A stretch of DNA of 64,000 bases from Symsagittifera roscoffensis (lineage: Eukaryota; Xenacoelomorpha; Acoela; Convolutidae), in assembly GCF_963678635.1 (NCBI RefSeq), contig NC_087066.1, forward strand, positions 4,032,485 through 4,096,484. The letters run 5' to 3'. This document shows positions 1 to 12,217 of the stretch, piece by piece (within the stretch, counting starts at the first letter, position 1; each line of letters opens with the position of its first letter). The translations under genes were made by a program, and so were the position numbers. The notes beneath the pieces were generated by a model. That model saw nothing but the letters and a program-made list of their open reading frames with translations, had not been told where the DNA came from and ran no database searches.

Positions 1-721
1 GAAAATTCTTTATATTTGTTCGCGTTTTGACTAAAAATGCTATAGTATGAAAAATTATTCAACCCATTCTGATGATGGATGCCATTCAATTAGCTGTTTT
101 AATTTTTGAAATTAAGGAATTGATTTTTCAAAAACTTTCGTTTTTAAGATATCAGCGAAGCCCAAAAAATTTTTGAACTCCTTTTCCTTATTGATACTCT
201 CATTTTATTTGTTTGTCCAACTAGTGTTGATTTGCGTTTTTGGCAATAAAAACTGCCAAAAAAGTCTGGTCGGCAAATTGAAGAAAGAGTTTCTTCAATT
301 TTATTTATGTGAATTTCGAAGACTTGCTTTATTTTTTTAAGACATTATCAAATTTTTCTAGGAAAATCAACAATTGGATTTAGATTAAAAAAACTCAGAA
401 AAAACCAAACATGTTTCGTCAAGATTCATCATTGCGAGACCAAATATGCAATGTTTGGCACTCCAAATACCAATTTAAAAAAATTTTGAAATAAGAAATA
501 GAAAATCTTTATTCTTTATCAAATGGTACTAAGAAAAATTATCTGAAACACAGAGGTGAAGCGTCACATAGCACGCAAAAGCAAGAAAACAATTTCAATA
601 AAAAACGGGAAGATAAGCTCGATTAATAAATTTTTTGCTTTCAATGATGTTGAATTCCTTGATATTATGAATATCTTATCTGTGCAATGTGGCTTTACTG
701 ACTTCCATGATTAGTAATTAA

Positions 722-796
722 TCTAGCACAGAAGCCGAAAGAAGCTTTGCTTCAGTTGCCATACGACGGAGGCGAAGTTTGAAAGCTAGCGAATAG
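722..796 (+). pseudogene. hAT-family transposase C-terminal remnant
   Basis: One frame reads SSTEAERSFASVAIRRRR and then runs into a stop. This resembles the C-terminal dimerisation-domain signature of hAT transposases, in which a Ser/Thr-x-x-x-E-R-S-F motif is followed by a basic, Leu-containing helix. Only about 25 codons are readable and the upstream frame is broken by stops, so this is a decayed fragment. The call rests on one short motif. Confidence 0.35.
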
Positions 797-1994
797 AAAA
801 CTAAAAGGAAAAACTAAATGGAATATGAAAGTTACGATTTTTTTTTCGGAAAAATGACAGTTTCATTTTTCTAAAAATAGTAACTACATCCAGCAACATT
901 AAGCAAGTTTCCAGCGTTTACTGAGATGCTACTTATCGGCAATTCGCGGTTACTTGCCAATTATGCTGAAAGCAAAAAAAGCATTAAATTTTTGTAATGG
1001 AAAAGTTTGAGCGACTAAGTTTGACCTTCAGTTTTTTTACCACAAGCAGTCTGATTTATGTAGAACAAAAAAAATCGTTTGATTACTTCCAAATGATACA
1101 AAATAAGTTGTCTAAGCCGACAACTCTTAAACCCCAACTAACAAGGCCGAGAAAACTTCTAGACAAAAAAAATATGAGAATAAAATATTCCAGTCAGGTT
1201 GAGTATGTTTACAAGCGAACAGAATTAAATAACAACAATTTTATCAACATGAAAATCAACTGAAACACAAAAGCCGACAAAGCCTAAGAAAGCCTAAGAA
1301 AGCCTTTGAACCGTAAAGCCTCGAACTTGTTACGGTTCAATAAAAAAGGTACTTTTAGGTTTGTAAGAAATTATGTTTATGAAAAAAGTACATTTCCGAT
1401 TCAAATAACAGGCAGAAAAAATGCACACTAATCTTTCGTTTACTCTATATGAATCTTTCACGTGATACATGCAGATTTGTTTTTAAATACGATGTAAGAG
1501 GTTGAGTGATTCATATTGTAGCAGATTTTTCAATTTTTGTGATTCGGACTGCAAAAAAATTTCAAAACAGTGTAAAAATTTTGTATCTCGAACTTTCGAT
1601 TTCAGAGGAACTTCTAGCGCTAGTCTAGCGTAAAAATTTCGAATGCTTTATCAAGGCGAAGGACACAAAAACAATGGGTGTTTTTTTACGAGTTTCAAAC
1701 AAATGTCTTTCTTATTTGTTTTTTAAATTCTATGAGATTTATACAACTAACACTTTTTGATGAAACTAACCCAAATTGAATTAATAGATTTTTTTAGTTA
1801 GCTGAGAATTCTTAGATTTTGAGTGCTTTTTTGGGCTTCTGGAAGGCTCATTTTTCATGAGAATAGTTCAACTTCAAATAAATCAGCAATCAAGCCCAAA
1901 AATTGAAACTTGAACGTGATATTTTTCCGGTTTTATTCTGATTATTTTATTCAAGGATAAGTTGCCTTGTTCAACAGCATTCAATTATTGTAGC

Positions 1995-2277
1995 CAGAAA
2001 TGGCAATGGGTCGATATTTTGCTGCCCAGGCAGGGCGGCCCGCGATTGAATTTCTTGGCCCGTTAGCAGTCCATTGCAAAGAATTTCTTGGCTCGTTGCA
2101 CCCAGGATGCTTATACACTGCTAAAAACATAGTTCAGAAGGAAAATAAATAAATAAAAATGAAAAAATTCAAAAAATTCATGTACTTACTATAGACCAGA
2201 AGATAAAGCTTCGGCCTATTGCTGCCCGTTGACTTTTTTTGAGACTGCGGCCCAGGCCCCACCCATTGCCATTTCTG
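1995..2277. mobile_element. short non-autonomous element with 17-bp terminal inverted repeats (hAT-like)
   Basis: The first 17 bases (CAGAAATGGCAATGGGT, 1995-2011) are the exact reverse complement of the last 17 (2261-2277). The CAG start followed by TGGC resembles hAT-type terminal repeats. The interior is GC-rich compared with its surroundings and contains two TTGGCYCGTT-like words. The flanks do not form an exact 8-bp target duplication. It interrupts a repeat (ATTGTAGCATTGTT-like) that occurs intact near 4240. Confidence 0.5.
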
Positions 2278-4713
2278 ATTGATTATAGCATTGTTGCCAA
2301 CAATTTATATTTTCAGAATTTTCGGAAAGACAAATCGAATAAATAACAAGGTCAACAGCCAGTTGGAGAAAAAAACAATAAACGCAAAGACACAGAAAAA
2401 TGGACTTGTTTTTTCGAAAAAAAAAATTCAAATTTTAAAGATATGGCTTTTAAGCTCCAAAAAATTTAACAGCAATTTGAGATAGTTATTTTTTTGATGA
2501 ACTTGGGTCAAATGACAGGAACAGGATCAAAACGTAAAGTTGACTTTTTGGTGGAACAACTGAAAATTAAAAACAAATTCTAAACTAAAAGTTGTTCACT
2601 TTTTTGTGACTGACAGTTAGAAAAATGCAATGAACGTAAGGAAACAGAGAATGATTTTTTTGAAAAATAGTTCGAATTTCGAATTTCAAAGAAAAAAATT
2701 ATGCCCTTAAAACTATTCGAAATAATAGAACAATTCATGACAGGCACTTTTTTGATAACACATTATAACAAAATTTGCAAACACTGGAGATCAATTAGTA
2801 ATTCTTTTCACTTGGAGATCTAAAAACCAATTTCCACTTTGGAAACTAAAAAAGAATCACGTTTTTCGTCACCTTTTCACGTTTGCTATTCTATAGAGGA
2901 GTTTGTCTTTGTTTGAACAAAAGAATTGAACAGTATTTAGTCTCTTAGCTTTTTTCCTTCCACCTGCGACCTTTTATTAGTGAAAAATTTGTTTATTTGG
3001 TTCGACTGTTAAAAAACTTGATCCGACTTGGAAACGTGGTCCGACTTGATGTATGAAGTATTGAGGTTATAGAAAGCATATTTACGTCTTCATTTTTGAC
3101 CCAGTAAAAGAACTCGTTCAAACATAAAAAATGAAGCTCATGCGAGGTGGGGGAAAAGAAAAGAGCGCGACTCCTAATAATCAACCCTCAATCCTCACTC
3201 AAACAATAGATCAAAGACCACAGAAGAGCTTAAATCTAAACTCTCCATGCTAACTATTTGACTCCATAAAAGTACACCGCTTTCAATGTGCGAATAAAAA
3301 AAACCTGCTCTTGTGTACAAACAAAAAAGAATTAAAAAATGAAACTCCGACAAAACAAGCAGACAAAATTTAGTTCAATTTTCCGTCGATTTTTTGAATT
3401 CATACTACAAAAAAATAAGGTCCAACTGGTATTTGAACTCCTGAACATTAACTGCAACAGCAGCCGCGTTTTTTTAGGCCTGGAACTTATTCAGAGTTAA
3501 TCAGGAAGCTTCAAGATTGAAGGTTCAAGTTCCTGATCCCAATAAAGTTTCTTGATCCCGATTACAAGACACTTGCTGATTACAAGACACTTGCTCTCGC
3601 AAGTAGTGTATATACACATTACCGGCAGAATTAAATGATCTTTTTTCTTTCGGCTCTTCTTTAGGTCTTCAAAACGTTACCATAGATGTCCGTCATTGAT
3701 AGCGTCATATGAAGTCGAGTGATAGATAATTCTTGCAGATTTTTCAACGTTCAAGATTACTGCGATGAGACTTCAGAAGTCAGCTAATTTCGATTTTCTA
3801 TTGCAGATCACCTCCAGGCGCTGGTCCAGCATGAAAATGTCGAACGCATTTTCGTGTTTTTTTTTATTTCGAGTTGCAAACAAACATGTTATCTTATCTC
3901 TTTGAATTCCATGAACCTTATGATTGAAACATTTTCACAAAACCAATACAAATTGAAACAACTGGATCATTATAAAAATTTTTTTACTTAGCTGGTAATT
4001 CTAACACTTAAGTCATTTTTGAAACTCCAGCGTTCTTTTTTGGTGCCTGTTGAATTTTTGTTATTCGTGAGTAATTTTATTTTCTTTAGCAAATGAAAAC
4101 CTGACTTTAATTTTACAAGAAATCAAAAATCATATTTGAGTGTGAACAGTCTTCTGACTTTTTCTTATTAAAAGAAAATTTAAAAAAAACAATACACTTA
4201 TATATATGATAAATTACTTCGCTCATTAACTCCTAATGATTGTAGCATTGTTACAAATTGTTGATGTATGCAAAAATTTCAGAAAAACAGATAAAAAAGA
4301 AAATCAAAAAATGTATTGATAGGATGTCATTTTTACATAAGACTTGTACATTTAATAATTTACAATATTTTTACACACTAATGGTGGGTTTCATTCAACT
4401 TCTGTACAGATGAAGTAACTATTTACAATCAATTTTAAAGGCGAATACTAATGCTGATGCTATATTACGCAGCTGAATTGTAAGCACGGATAAATTTAAC
4501 GACCCATTTAATTTCTATATTTCTTACATCAATTATTCAACTTAAATTCGATAAGTCTTTCAAGGCTCTATCTCACAATTCGCACTTCTTCCAACTTAAA
4601 CTTCTGAGTTTTCATTCTGTCTAATTGCAATTTCTTCGTCATTTTTTTCCGGTTGTTCTTTTTAGTTCAGATTTGCTCACGTCGTTGCAATGAAGTCGGT
4701 TCTGGAGTGGTGT

Positions 4714-4882
4714 CTATTCATTGGAGCTGTTTTCATTATTGGCTGCTCCACTGTCCTGTGTTGACTGTAGTCCTGCAGCTATAGCCAGAGCCTGTTTCAC
4801 CTGGTCCCCATCCAGTCTAGAGACAGAGTGAGCTGGCATCACAGTACCACACATGGGACAACCACCTTCACTTTCCAGAAAA
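4714..4882 (-). CDS. WDR19: WDR19 last coding exon (zinc-binding C-terminus, stop)
   Basis: The acceptor is TTTGTAG before 4882. The exon opens by completing an Ala codon and reads [19 protein letters not shown] is the final Cys pair of the IFT144 C-terminal zinc module. It ends in a short acidic and Asn/Ser-rich tail and the stop codon at 4714. The tail after the Cys pair is lineage-specific. Confidence 0.9.
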
Positions 4883-7800
4883 CTACAAAAAGAAACATAA
4901 TAACTTGTCAAGACTTTCAGCAGAAGCGATAGAAATATAACAAGGATAACCTCCGGTTGCAGTGCAAATAGCACAGAAAGTTCCGACCACCATAATAAAC
5001 TCCCACCACAACAAAAAAAAATCAGAAGTAAAGACAAAATTATTAGAAGGAAACTGTTTTCCACAATTAGTGGTACAGCTATTCTTTATTTTCGCCGAGG
5101 ATGACTGAATAATGTGAACAAAAAACGAAGAACAGAAGTGATCATTGATAAAAAAAAACACAATGTTGAAATTATAGACGCACTGTTAGACTCTCATCAA
5201 AATTCGTCTAATCTAAATTAATCTGAACCTGTTTTTCTCGACATAGAGAAATTTTTTTTCAAATTTTCCCTTTTAGATCCCGGATCACAACCAAAGAGCT
5301 TTAATATGATAACATTTGACTCCCTAGAGGCAGTCAAAATTGGCTGAACACAACCGACGCGAAACCGAGATTGTCGGAACAATAATTATTTTCAGAAAAC
5401 TTGAAAATTTCGCCCAAAAGTTTTGTATTACTGTGATTAAGGAGTTTTAGCTGCAAACAAAAGTGATTTTTCTGACAAATAAATAAATTTTGTGCCCTGA
5501 ATTTGAAAAGCACTAAGAATGAAAGATTTCATAAATTATAAATTTTTCGGGAAACCCAAACTGCTTTTTTTAACTACTCACGCCTGGAACTCTGTGAATA
5601 TAGCCGGGAAGCCACACTTTTCCACAGGACACACGGTCCAGTTGTCCTTCACCAAGTGACGGCCCTGAAATAACAGTAAGTTTTCCTATTAACTGAGCAG
5701 AACTTGCAGCCTGTTAACAAACAGGTAGATTTTTTCTAATTATATTCTGCTCTGTGCTCTTGCGTAATGATATTACATCTTAGACCAGAGCGAAAAAAAG
5801 CAGGCGAAGAAATGGTTTTCGGTTTTCTAATTAAGAAGAATCCCGTTATGAGTAGTGAGATATAATTGTGAAACAGTTGTGTGAAATGAATAGAAAATAG
5901 ACTGACAGTGGCAATGCAGTAGGGCACGTTGTTCTTGCACTCTGAGCAGCTCAGCTGGTAGTCTGGCAGTTCGAAGTTGCAGTAGGGACAGGCAGAAGTG
6001 CCAGCGTCTATCTCGCTCTTGTCCTGCTTCCTGCAACACCACATCGATACCACCACTTCACAATTAAAACAAGTCAAAACAAAATATAGCCAACAAACAT
6101 TTACATTTGGCAAAACTGTTGGAAAAGTTAACAAATTTGAGGAAACTGGGAAAAACCGGCTGACTATTCGCTTTAAGAATTTGCTTCAACTTTTCATAGA
6201 TTAAGTTTTCATAAATTTTCATATATCATCACTGAAAAGCTTTAAAAAGTGCTTTTAACTGTTTTAATTATAATTTGCATCTCACTGACCGTACAATGTT
6301 CTCTATCTTGGACTTGTACTTGGGGTCTATGTTCTGTCTGTACTCCTGACGCATGAGCATGGAGGCATAGTCGAATGCAGATCCACGCATGCCTGATCTG
6401 TGACACTCCACCACTGTCGAAGTCAGAATCTGGATCACATCTACAATAAAACAGCAAAATTTTACTAACATAGCCAATCGATGACTGGAAAAAAATAATG
6501 AACGTATGTAAACATTAAAAAAACACTGAATTTCTTGAAAACAACTCAACTTTCGAATAATAGATGCCTTTCAACTTTCGAAAGATAGATGCCCTTTAAG
6601 CTCTTTGAATTTTTAGAACAATTTATGACTAGCGCTTTTTTGATAACATGAACCCAACAAGAGAAAACTGGATTATTATGTTAAGTTTTTATTCCGCTGG
6701 AAATCTAAAAATTAAATTCCACTTTCGAAACTAGAAATCGTTGAGTACTATTTATGTCACTTTCAGCAGATGATTCTCAATGGAACTCAAAAAATGCATA
6801 TGTTTCTAAGTGCATTCATAAATGCATTAGTATGTAAGAATGCGCATCTGTAGTTATTAGAGACTTTTACGACATTTCCTGAAAAAAAACTAGCAAGACC
6901 TATATAGGAGTCTTCGCTACGTTCATTACTCTTAACAAGAGTATTCGGTTGCTGTGCAAGAAATTGAAAAAAATTCGACCTTAGTTATCTTGAATTTCAA
7001 AAACTATGAAATAAAAATTCGGCTACGTCTCGGATTCGATCTGCGACCTAGAGATCATGAGTTTCACGCACTAACCACTCCGTGTTAGGTTAGAAAAAAG
7101 AAGGTTCGTACTAATAAATACACTAACGCTCGCAAGCTTGTTAGTGTAAAGAACGAGTTACAAACAGCTTAACTTAAGCATAGAAAATATTCCGAGACTT
7201 GAAAAATCTTCATCAAAACAAAGTGCGACTCATCTTCACACTCCTAGCTGTAAATTTGTCCAAAACGCAAGACCATCAATTCAGTTTTTCTCGACATCGG
7301 CTAAAACTTATCATAATTTCAAAAAAATTGATCGAATCACGGCTATAAAGACTGACTTGAATATTAACATGGTATATCACTCAGATCCAGTTGAAAATTA
7401 TTTGAGGTACTTGAATATCTGATATAGCGCGAATTTCTACTTTCAGTTGTCGGAACAATTATGTAACCCAATTTTTCTACCAGAGAACAATTGAAATGTT
7501 ACAATTTTCATTCCCAGATTACGCTTGAAATAATAACCAAACAACTATTCTCAGCTAAAAACAAACAGAACATAGCTAACAGACAGTTGAAAAAGATTCA
7601 ACGAATGCAAGTACAAGAAAAAAAATACTTACTTATATTTTTGAAAACATCTCAATTTCGAAATTCAAAGAAAAAATGGCCTTGAAGCTCTAGGCTTTAA
7701 GCACAATCAATAGGACTTTTTTCGCTATGCAAACTGAAACTATAAGTAGATCATGTTTTTCGTGACCTCCTTTACACTTTTGCCGTTCGATATTTGAGTT

Positions 7801-10800
7801 TGCGTTCTTTTTGACAAAGGAAAAGAACTGAACTCAAAAATAAATCAAAAGTCAAACCACGAAAAAGCAAATTCCAGCCTGAACGAATTTTAAGAGTTTT
7901 AATGAAAAACAAAAGCATCATAACTTATAGACAGAGGCGAAGCTCAGCTTCGCAATCACCAGCGATAAAACGACAAAAAGCAGCTCTAAGAAATGAAATA
8001 AGAAAAATAAAGGTGAAATAGGCGTGAAAATTAAAACTTTTTAATGATTATACTGTTGTGTGAAACAAATGGCTTTTTCAGCTCATTTGATTAATTAAAA
8101 ATGCACTAACTGTGTTACCTTATTACTAATCGAATGCTATCCCAAGCACATGCTATCAAACTGATAATGCAACCAGCTTAAAACATGCCACCAAAAGTAG
8201 CACTAACATTTGCGACTTAGGTTGCCAAAAAGAATAGTCGCACTATTAAACTACGCTGGCAAGTGTAAACATAGCCAACTGGAAAAAATTAATGAACGCA
8301 AAGAAACTGCAAAAAAAACTTGTTGTTGAAAATTAGATGGCCTTAAAGCTCTTTGAATTTGTAGAACAATGTATGATGAACACTTTTTTGTTAAAATTAA
8401 CCCAATTTGAGAAAACTGGATCAACAAGTTAAACTTTTACTTTGCTGGGGAATCTGATAATTAATTTCCATTTTCAAAATTAGAAGTCGATCACGTTTTT
8501 CGTGACCATTACAATTTTGCTGCGTGGAGTTTGCCTTCCTTTTAAAAATGGAAATGCAATGAAGTTAAAAGGAAATCACAAATCAAACCGCGAAAAATCA
8601 AAATTGAGCGTGAACAAATTTTAAGACTTTTTCCTGAAAAAAAATCTGCAAGACATATATAAGAGTCTTTACTACGTTCATTACTCTTAATAAGAGTCTG
8701 AACTACTTTCATCGAATCCTAAAAAAGTCAAGACTTGCACAATCCTAAGCTATTTCTAGTTTCGATTTCTTTTAAATTCATTTCAATTAATACAAGTCCG
8801 CATTATTAACCCAAATGTTGCCAGAAAAATATGCATTAGTATAGATTGGGTAGGTTTCAGATGCAATTCGGGAGTTGATAGCTAGAAAGGGCAACGCAAC
8901 AGCTTCTTACGAGATGGAAACTTGGAGATGTTGTTTGCCACTCGAACCAACAGATTGGCCGCCTTCAAGTGGTCGCCCTTCTTCACGTGCACCTGAAAAC
9001 AAAACAAAAATCTTAATTTTTTTAAACCTTTTCTGAAAAATTATGAGATGAAAACAAAGTGATGCACATTCTTTATCCAATTATTATCCCCAATCCACAT
9101 TTTTTTAATGCAGGATATACCCTAGTTTTTATCAGACTTGTTATGATTCATTGGGATTTAAAACTACTGATCGACCTGGAAAAAGACCAGCATGAGAGTT
9201 GCTCAACGGAAATTATGGAGCAGAAGATTAAAACCGTGTTGAAAATTCCAATTGCTAAAATCCAGCAGAGCATGTCCGAAACTTTTCGCTTTCGAGCTAA
9301 GATTGTCATTGAACAATTACAACAGTTCAGATCATGAATGACTCACTCTGACTAGGAGGTAGCTGTGAAGGAGCATCAAGTTGGTGGCCATCTCCTGAGG
9401 AATCTTGATGCTGTTGTCCTTCAGGTCCGCGAACATACCAAACAACACATCGTGTGCGATCCTGTAGTTGCCTGCAAACAAACAACAACAAAACACATAC
9501 AACATCATTCACATCTTGTTGATTATTTTGTTGACTATCCTTGTGTAGCGCCTTTTTTCGCCTCCGGCCCAGCTCCCACCATTCAAACTTGGGCCTTTTT
9601 TTCCATGGGGGAGAGAGATGTCATCCCTTTTGCCCCACCCGGTCCCACCTTCAGAAAGAGGTGCGGGGGGCTGTGTGACCGAAGCAGGATTCTAACCCAC
9701 AACCTTGTATTAAAGGACGCGCGTCTTCCCCACTCGGCCCCAATTGTTTTCTTAACGAACACTTTTTCAACATCAATTTTTACAACCAACTTCATAAAAT
9801 TTTATACACTTTTCATATATCGTCCGAAAGTAATAAAGCATCTAATTTTAGAAGTTTTTGGTTTGACGACCGCGTGCTATTTTTAGTCAACTAAGACCTT
9901 TTCTGGCGGCTGATTACCAGTCCTTTCAAGGTTAATCAGCAAAAAATGCCTTAAAAGGCAATCAATGCACCCCAACGTCAAACTTCAAATCCACTCGAGT
10001 ACTTGGTATTCAGCGCATATGGTCCCTTCGGTGTAAACTTCACAGAATCTTCACCAATAAATAATATCAATGGACTAAATTTATGATGGTAACTTCTCAG
10101 AACGGTAAATATCATTTATGTAATTATGACTGAGACTTTTACTTTCCAACTAAAACAGATAAAGTGGGAGTCCTTAACTGTCAGCCTTGGTTTTCAGTTC
10201 CCACCTTATCTAGCATCTCAAAATATATCAAAACAGATGCAATATTCTCTGTCAATCAGCTGGTAGCAACACAGTCAGCCACATAGACAAATCAGTTATG
10301 ACAACAACACTCTGAAGTTCAACGAGCAAAATACCATTTAGCATCTGCTAATTTAGAAAAACAGTAACTCAATTACAGAAAGTTATCAAAAAAAAACTAT
10401 TGAGATAATCAAAATGCAGAAACGATTAATTTTGAAATTATCTTTGGTCTTTTTCCTCCTTTTAACGGTAAGTAAAACAAATGACACTTCAATGCCATTT
10501 AACAGTTGATGAAACAGTTGATTTTGATCGAATAGTTATTTTGAAAACGAAACACGGAATTTGGAACAGAACACTCCGAACAAACATGATTGAACTTTAG
10601 GTGCAACAGCAGACGATAGGGATCCCAATCACGCGACTCCTCAAAAAGAGAAGCACTTTGGCAGACTTTCTAGGCAAGTTCACGGATCTTGTTAAGTGTA
10701 GGCGCTTCATAGCTTTTCAACCCCCCTCTCTCCTCTTCTTCGTTCTTTAATATTCCAGCTCCAAAACTTTCAAATTTCCAAAACTTTCAAATTAAGATTT

Positions 10801-12156
10801 TTCAACCCCTCTGCTCACTACTTTTCTTCTCCGCGTAATTGGACCCTTAATTAACCGCTGCATTAACAGTATCATCGCTGCATTATCATACAATCTTTGA
10901 AAGTGGATATACAAGGCTGCGGGGACCAATAAAAAAACATGGCCTGAAAACAATCGAAACAGAGCCAAAAAACTCAGGGACATTGAAAAAACGGATTTAT
11001 TTTTTTCCCCACTTTCAAGCCTACTAGAACAAACTAAATCTCCTTATAGCTTTTTGAATTACAAAAACTTTCCATTCTGGACACTAGGTCGATGGGTACT
11101 TTTTTTCCTGGCTGGGAATTCTTCAAAAAAATTGTTTTGAAACTTAAGGTCAAATGCTTTATTTCGCGCCAATTTATGTTTAAATAATAGTGTTTAAATG
11201 ACAGATTTGTTCAAAGCTAAAAAAAATTAGATCACAATTTAAACATGTACAAATTAAAACTTGAAAACTCAGAAAATGGGCGAAACTTGACTTATTTTGA
11301 AAAGACGAAATTTCAAAAATAGAAGTCGTTCACCCTTTTCCTCGCCGTTTCCGCTTTCTTAATTGGAGAGAATAATTGCTTTCTTTGAGCAAATGAAATC
11401 AAACCGCGAATGATCAAATTTGACCTGAACTTGATCGAGATGAAAAAAAAACAAGTACGTTCATCGACGGTTTATTAATAAGTAGTCATTTAGTGAGAAA
11501 TCTCTTTTTTCGATCAAAACTTTTTTTATACAATCGTCGAAAAAAATTTCGGATAGATTATAGACAACCTCGATCGCAAACAAGAACTGCTGACGTTCCA
11601 CTACTTAAAAAAACTGAGTGAGTGAATAAGTACAAACTAACCGAAAATGTGCAGAGTATGTTAGCCAGCCGAAAAGTTGCTATTATATTACAACTGCGTA
11701 ATTTCGGCTGGCTTATCTGTCACCATATTTGATTGCTGTTTAAAATAGCTCTAACAAGACAAGCAAGTCAATTATCTAAGAAAAAGTTTGAAATCCCAAA
11801 CAAATTTCTGTTACGATGAATTTTGATATATTTTTGCATTTTTCAAAAACCAGCCAAACCAAACGCTAATCACTAGCACCAAGACAAGATGTTTATACCT
11901 ATGTTCAGTAGCCACTCTTTGAGATTAAAAGTGGGGGTAAACAAAAACTAGAAAACGGCCAAAAAACATCCTACAAATTGTTGTGGTGATGGGCTTTAAA
12001 ATTTTTTGAAACGGATGTAAAGTTACAAACACTTAACTAGAGCACTGTTGAAAAACTATTAATGAATTAAAAGAAAATAAACAAAACAATTTTTTTGAAC
12101 AAAGTTCATTTTTTTCAACACGACAATATTACCTGCAGCACTTTCAAATCTTACTT

Positions 12157-12217
<61 letters not shown>

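Larger units (their letters stand above)
1..4713. other. 3' flank of WDR19: no supported gene, repeat debris
   Basis: No convincing coding exon was found on either strand; the ORFs here are short and look random. The stretch holds a hAT transposase scrap (722-796), a short inverted-repeat element (1995-2277), two degenerate copies of the HINE-like family (about 2345-2480 and 2617-2941), and a perfect 18-bp tandem duplication at 3560-3595. The WDR19 3' UTR must occupy the right-hand end. An ATTAAA on the minus strand near 4351-4356 is a possible poly(A) signal but is weak evidence. Confidence 0.5.
6441..8910 (-). other. WDR19 intron filled with repeats
   Basis: This 2.5-kb intron contains HINE-like copies at 6467-6934, about 7569-7905 and 8268-8690. 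It also has a tRNA-Met-like SINE part (7021-7090) and a repeated AGAGGCGAAGCTCAGCTTCG motif near 7933. No coding exon was seen. Confidence 0.7.

Noticed and set aside
4883-5161. 92-aa hydrophobic minus-strand ORF
   Set aside because: Lies wholly in a WDR19 intron on the same strand, is poly-Phe/Ser rich, and has no splice support.
6291-6294. Alternative donor GTGAGA four bases downstream of the 6290 WDR19 exon end
   Set aside because: It would put the following exon out of frame, while the upstream GTCAGT donor restores V-R-K-Q-D as in vertebrates.
9365-9886. 173-aa plus-strand ORF
   Set aside because: Runs across the antisense of a WDR19 exon and a tRNA-derived SINE; not a plausible gene.
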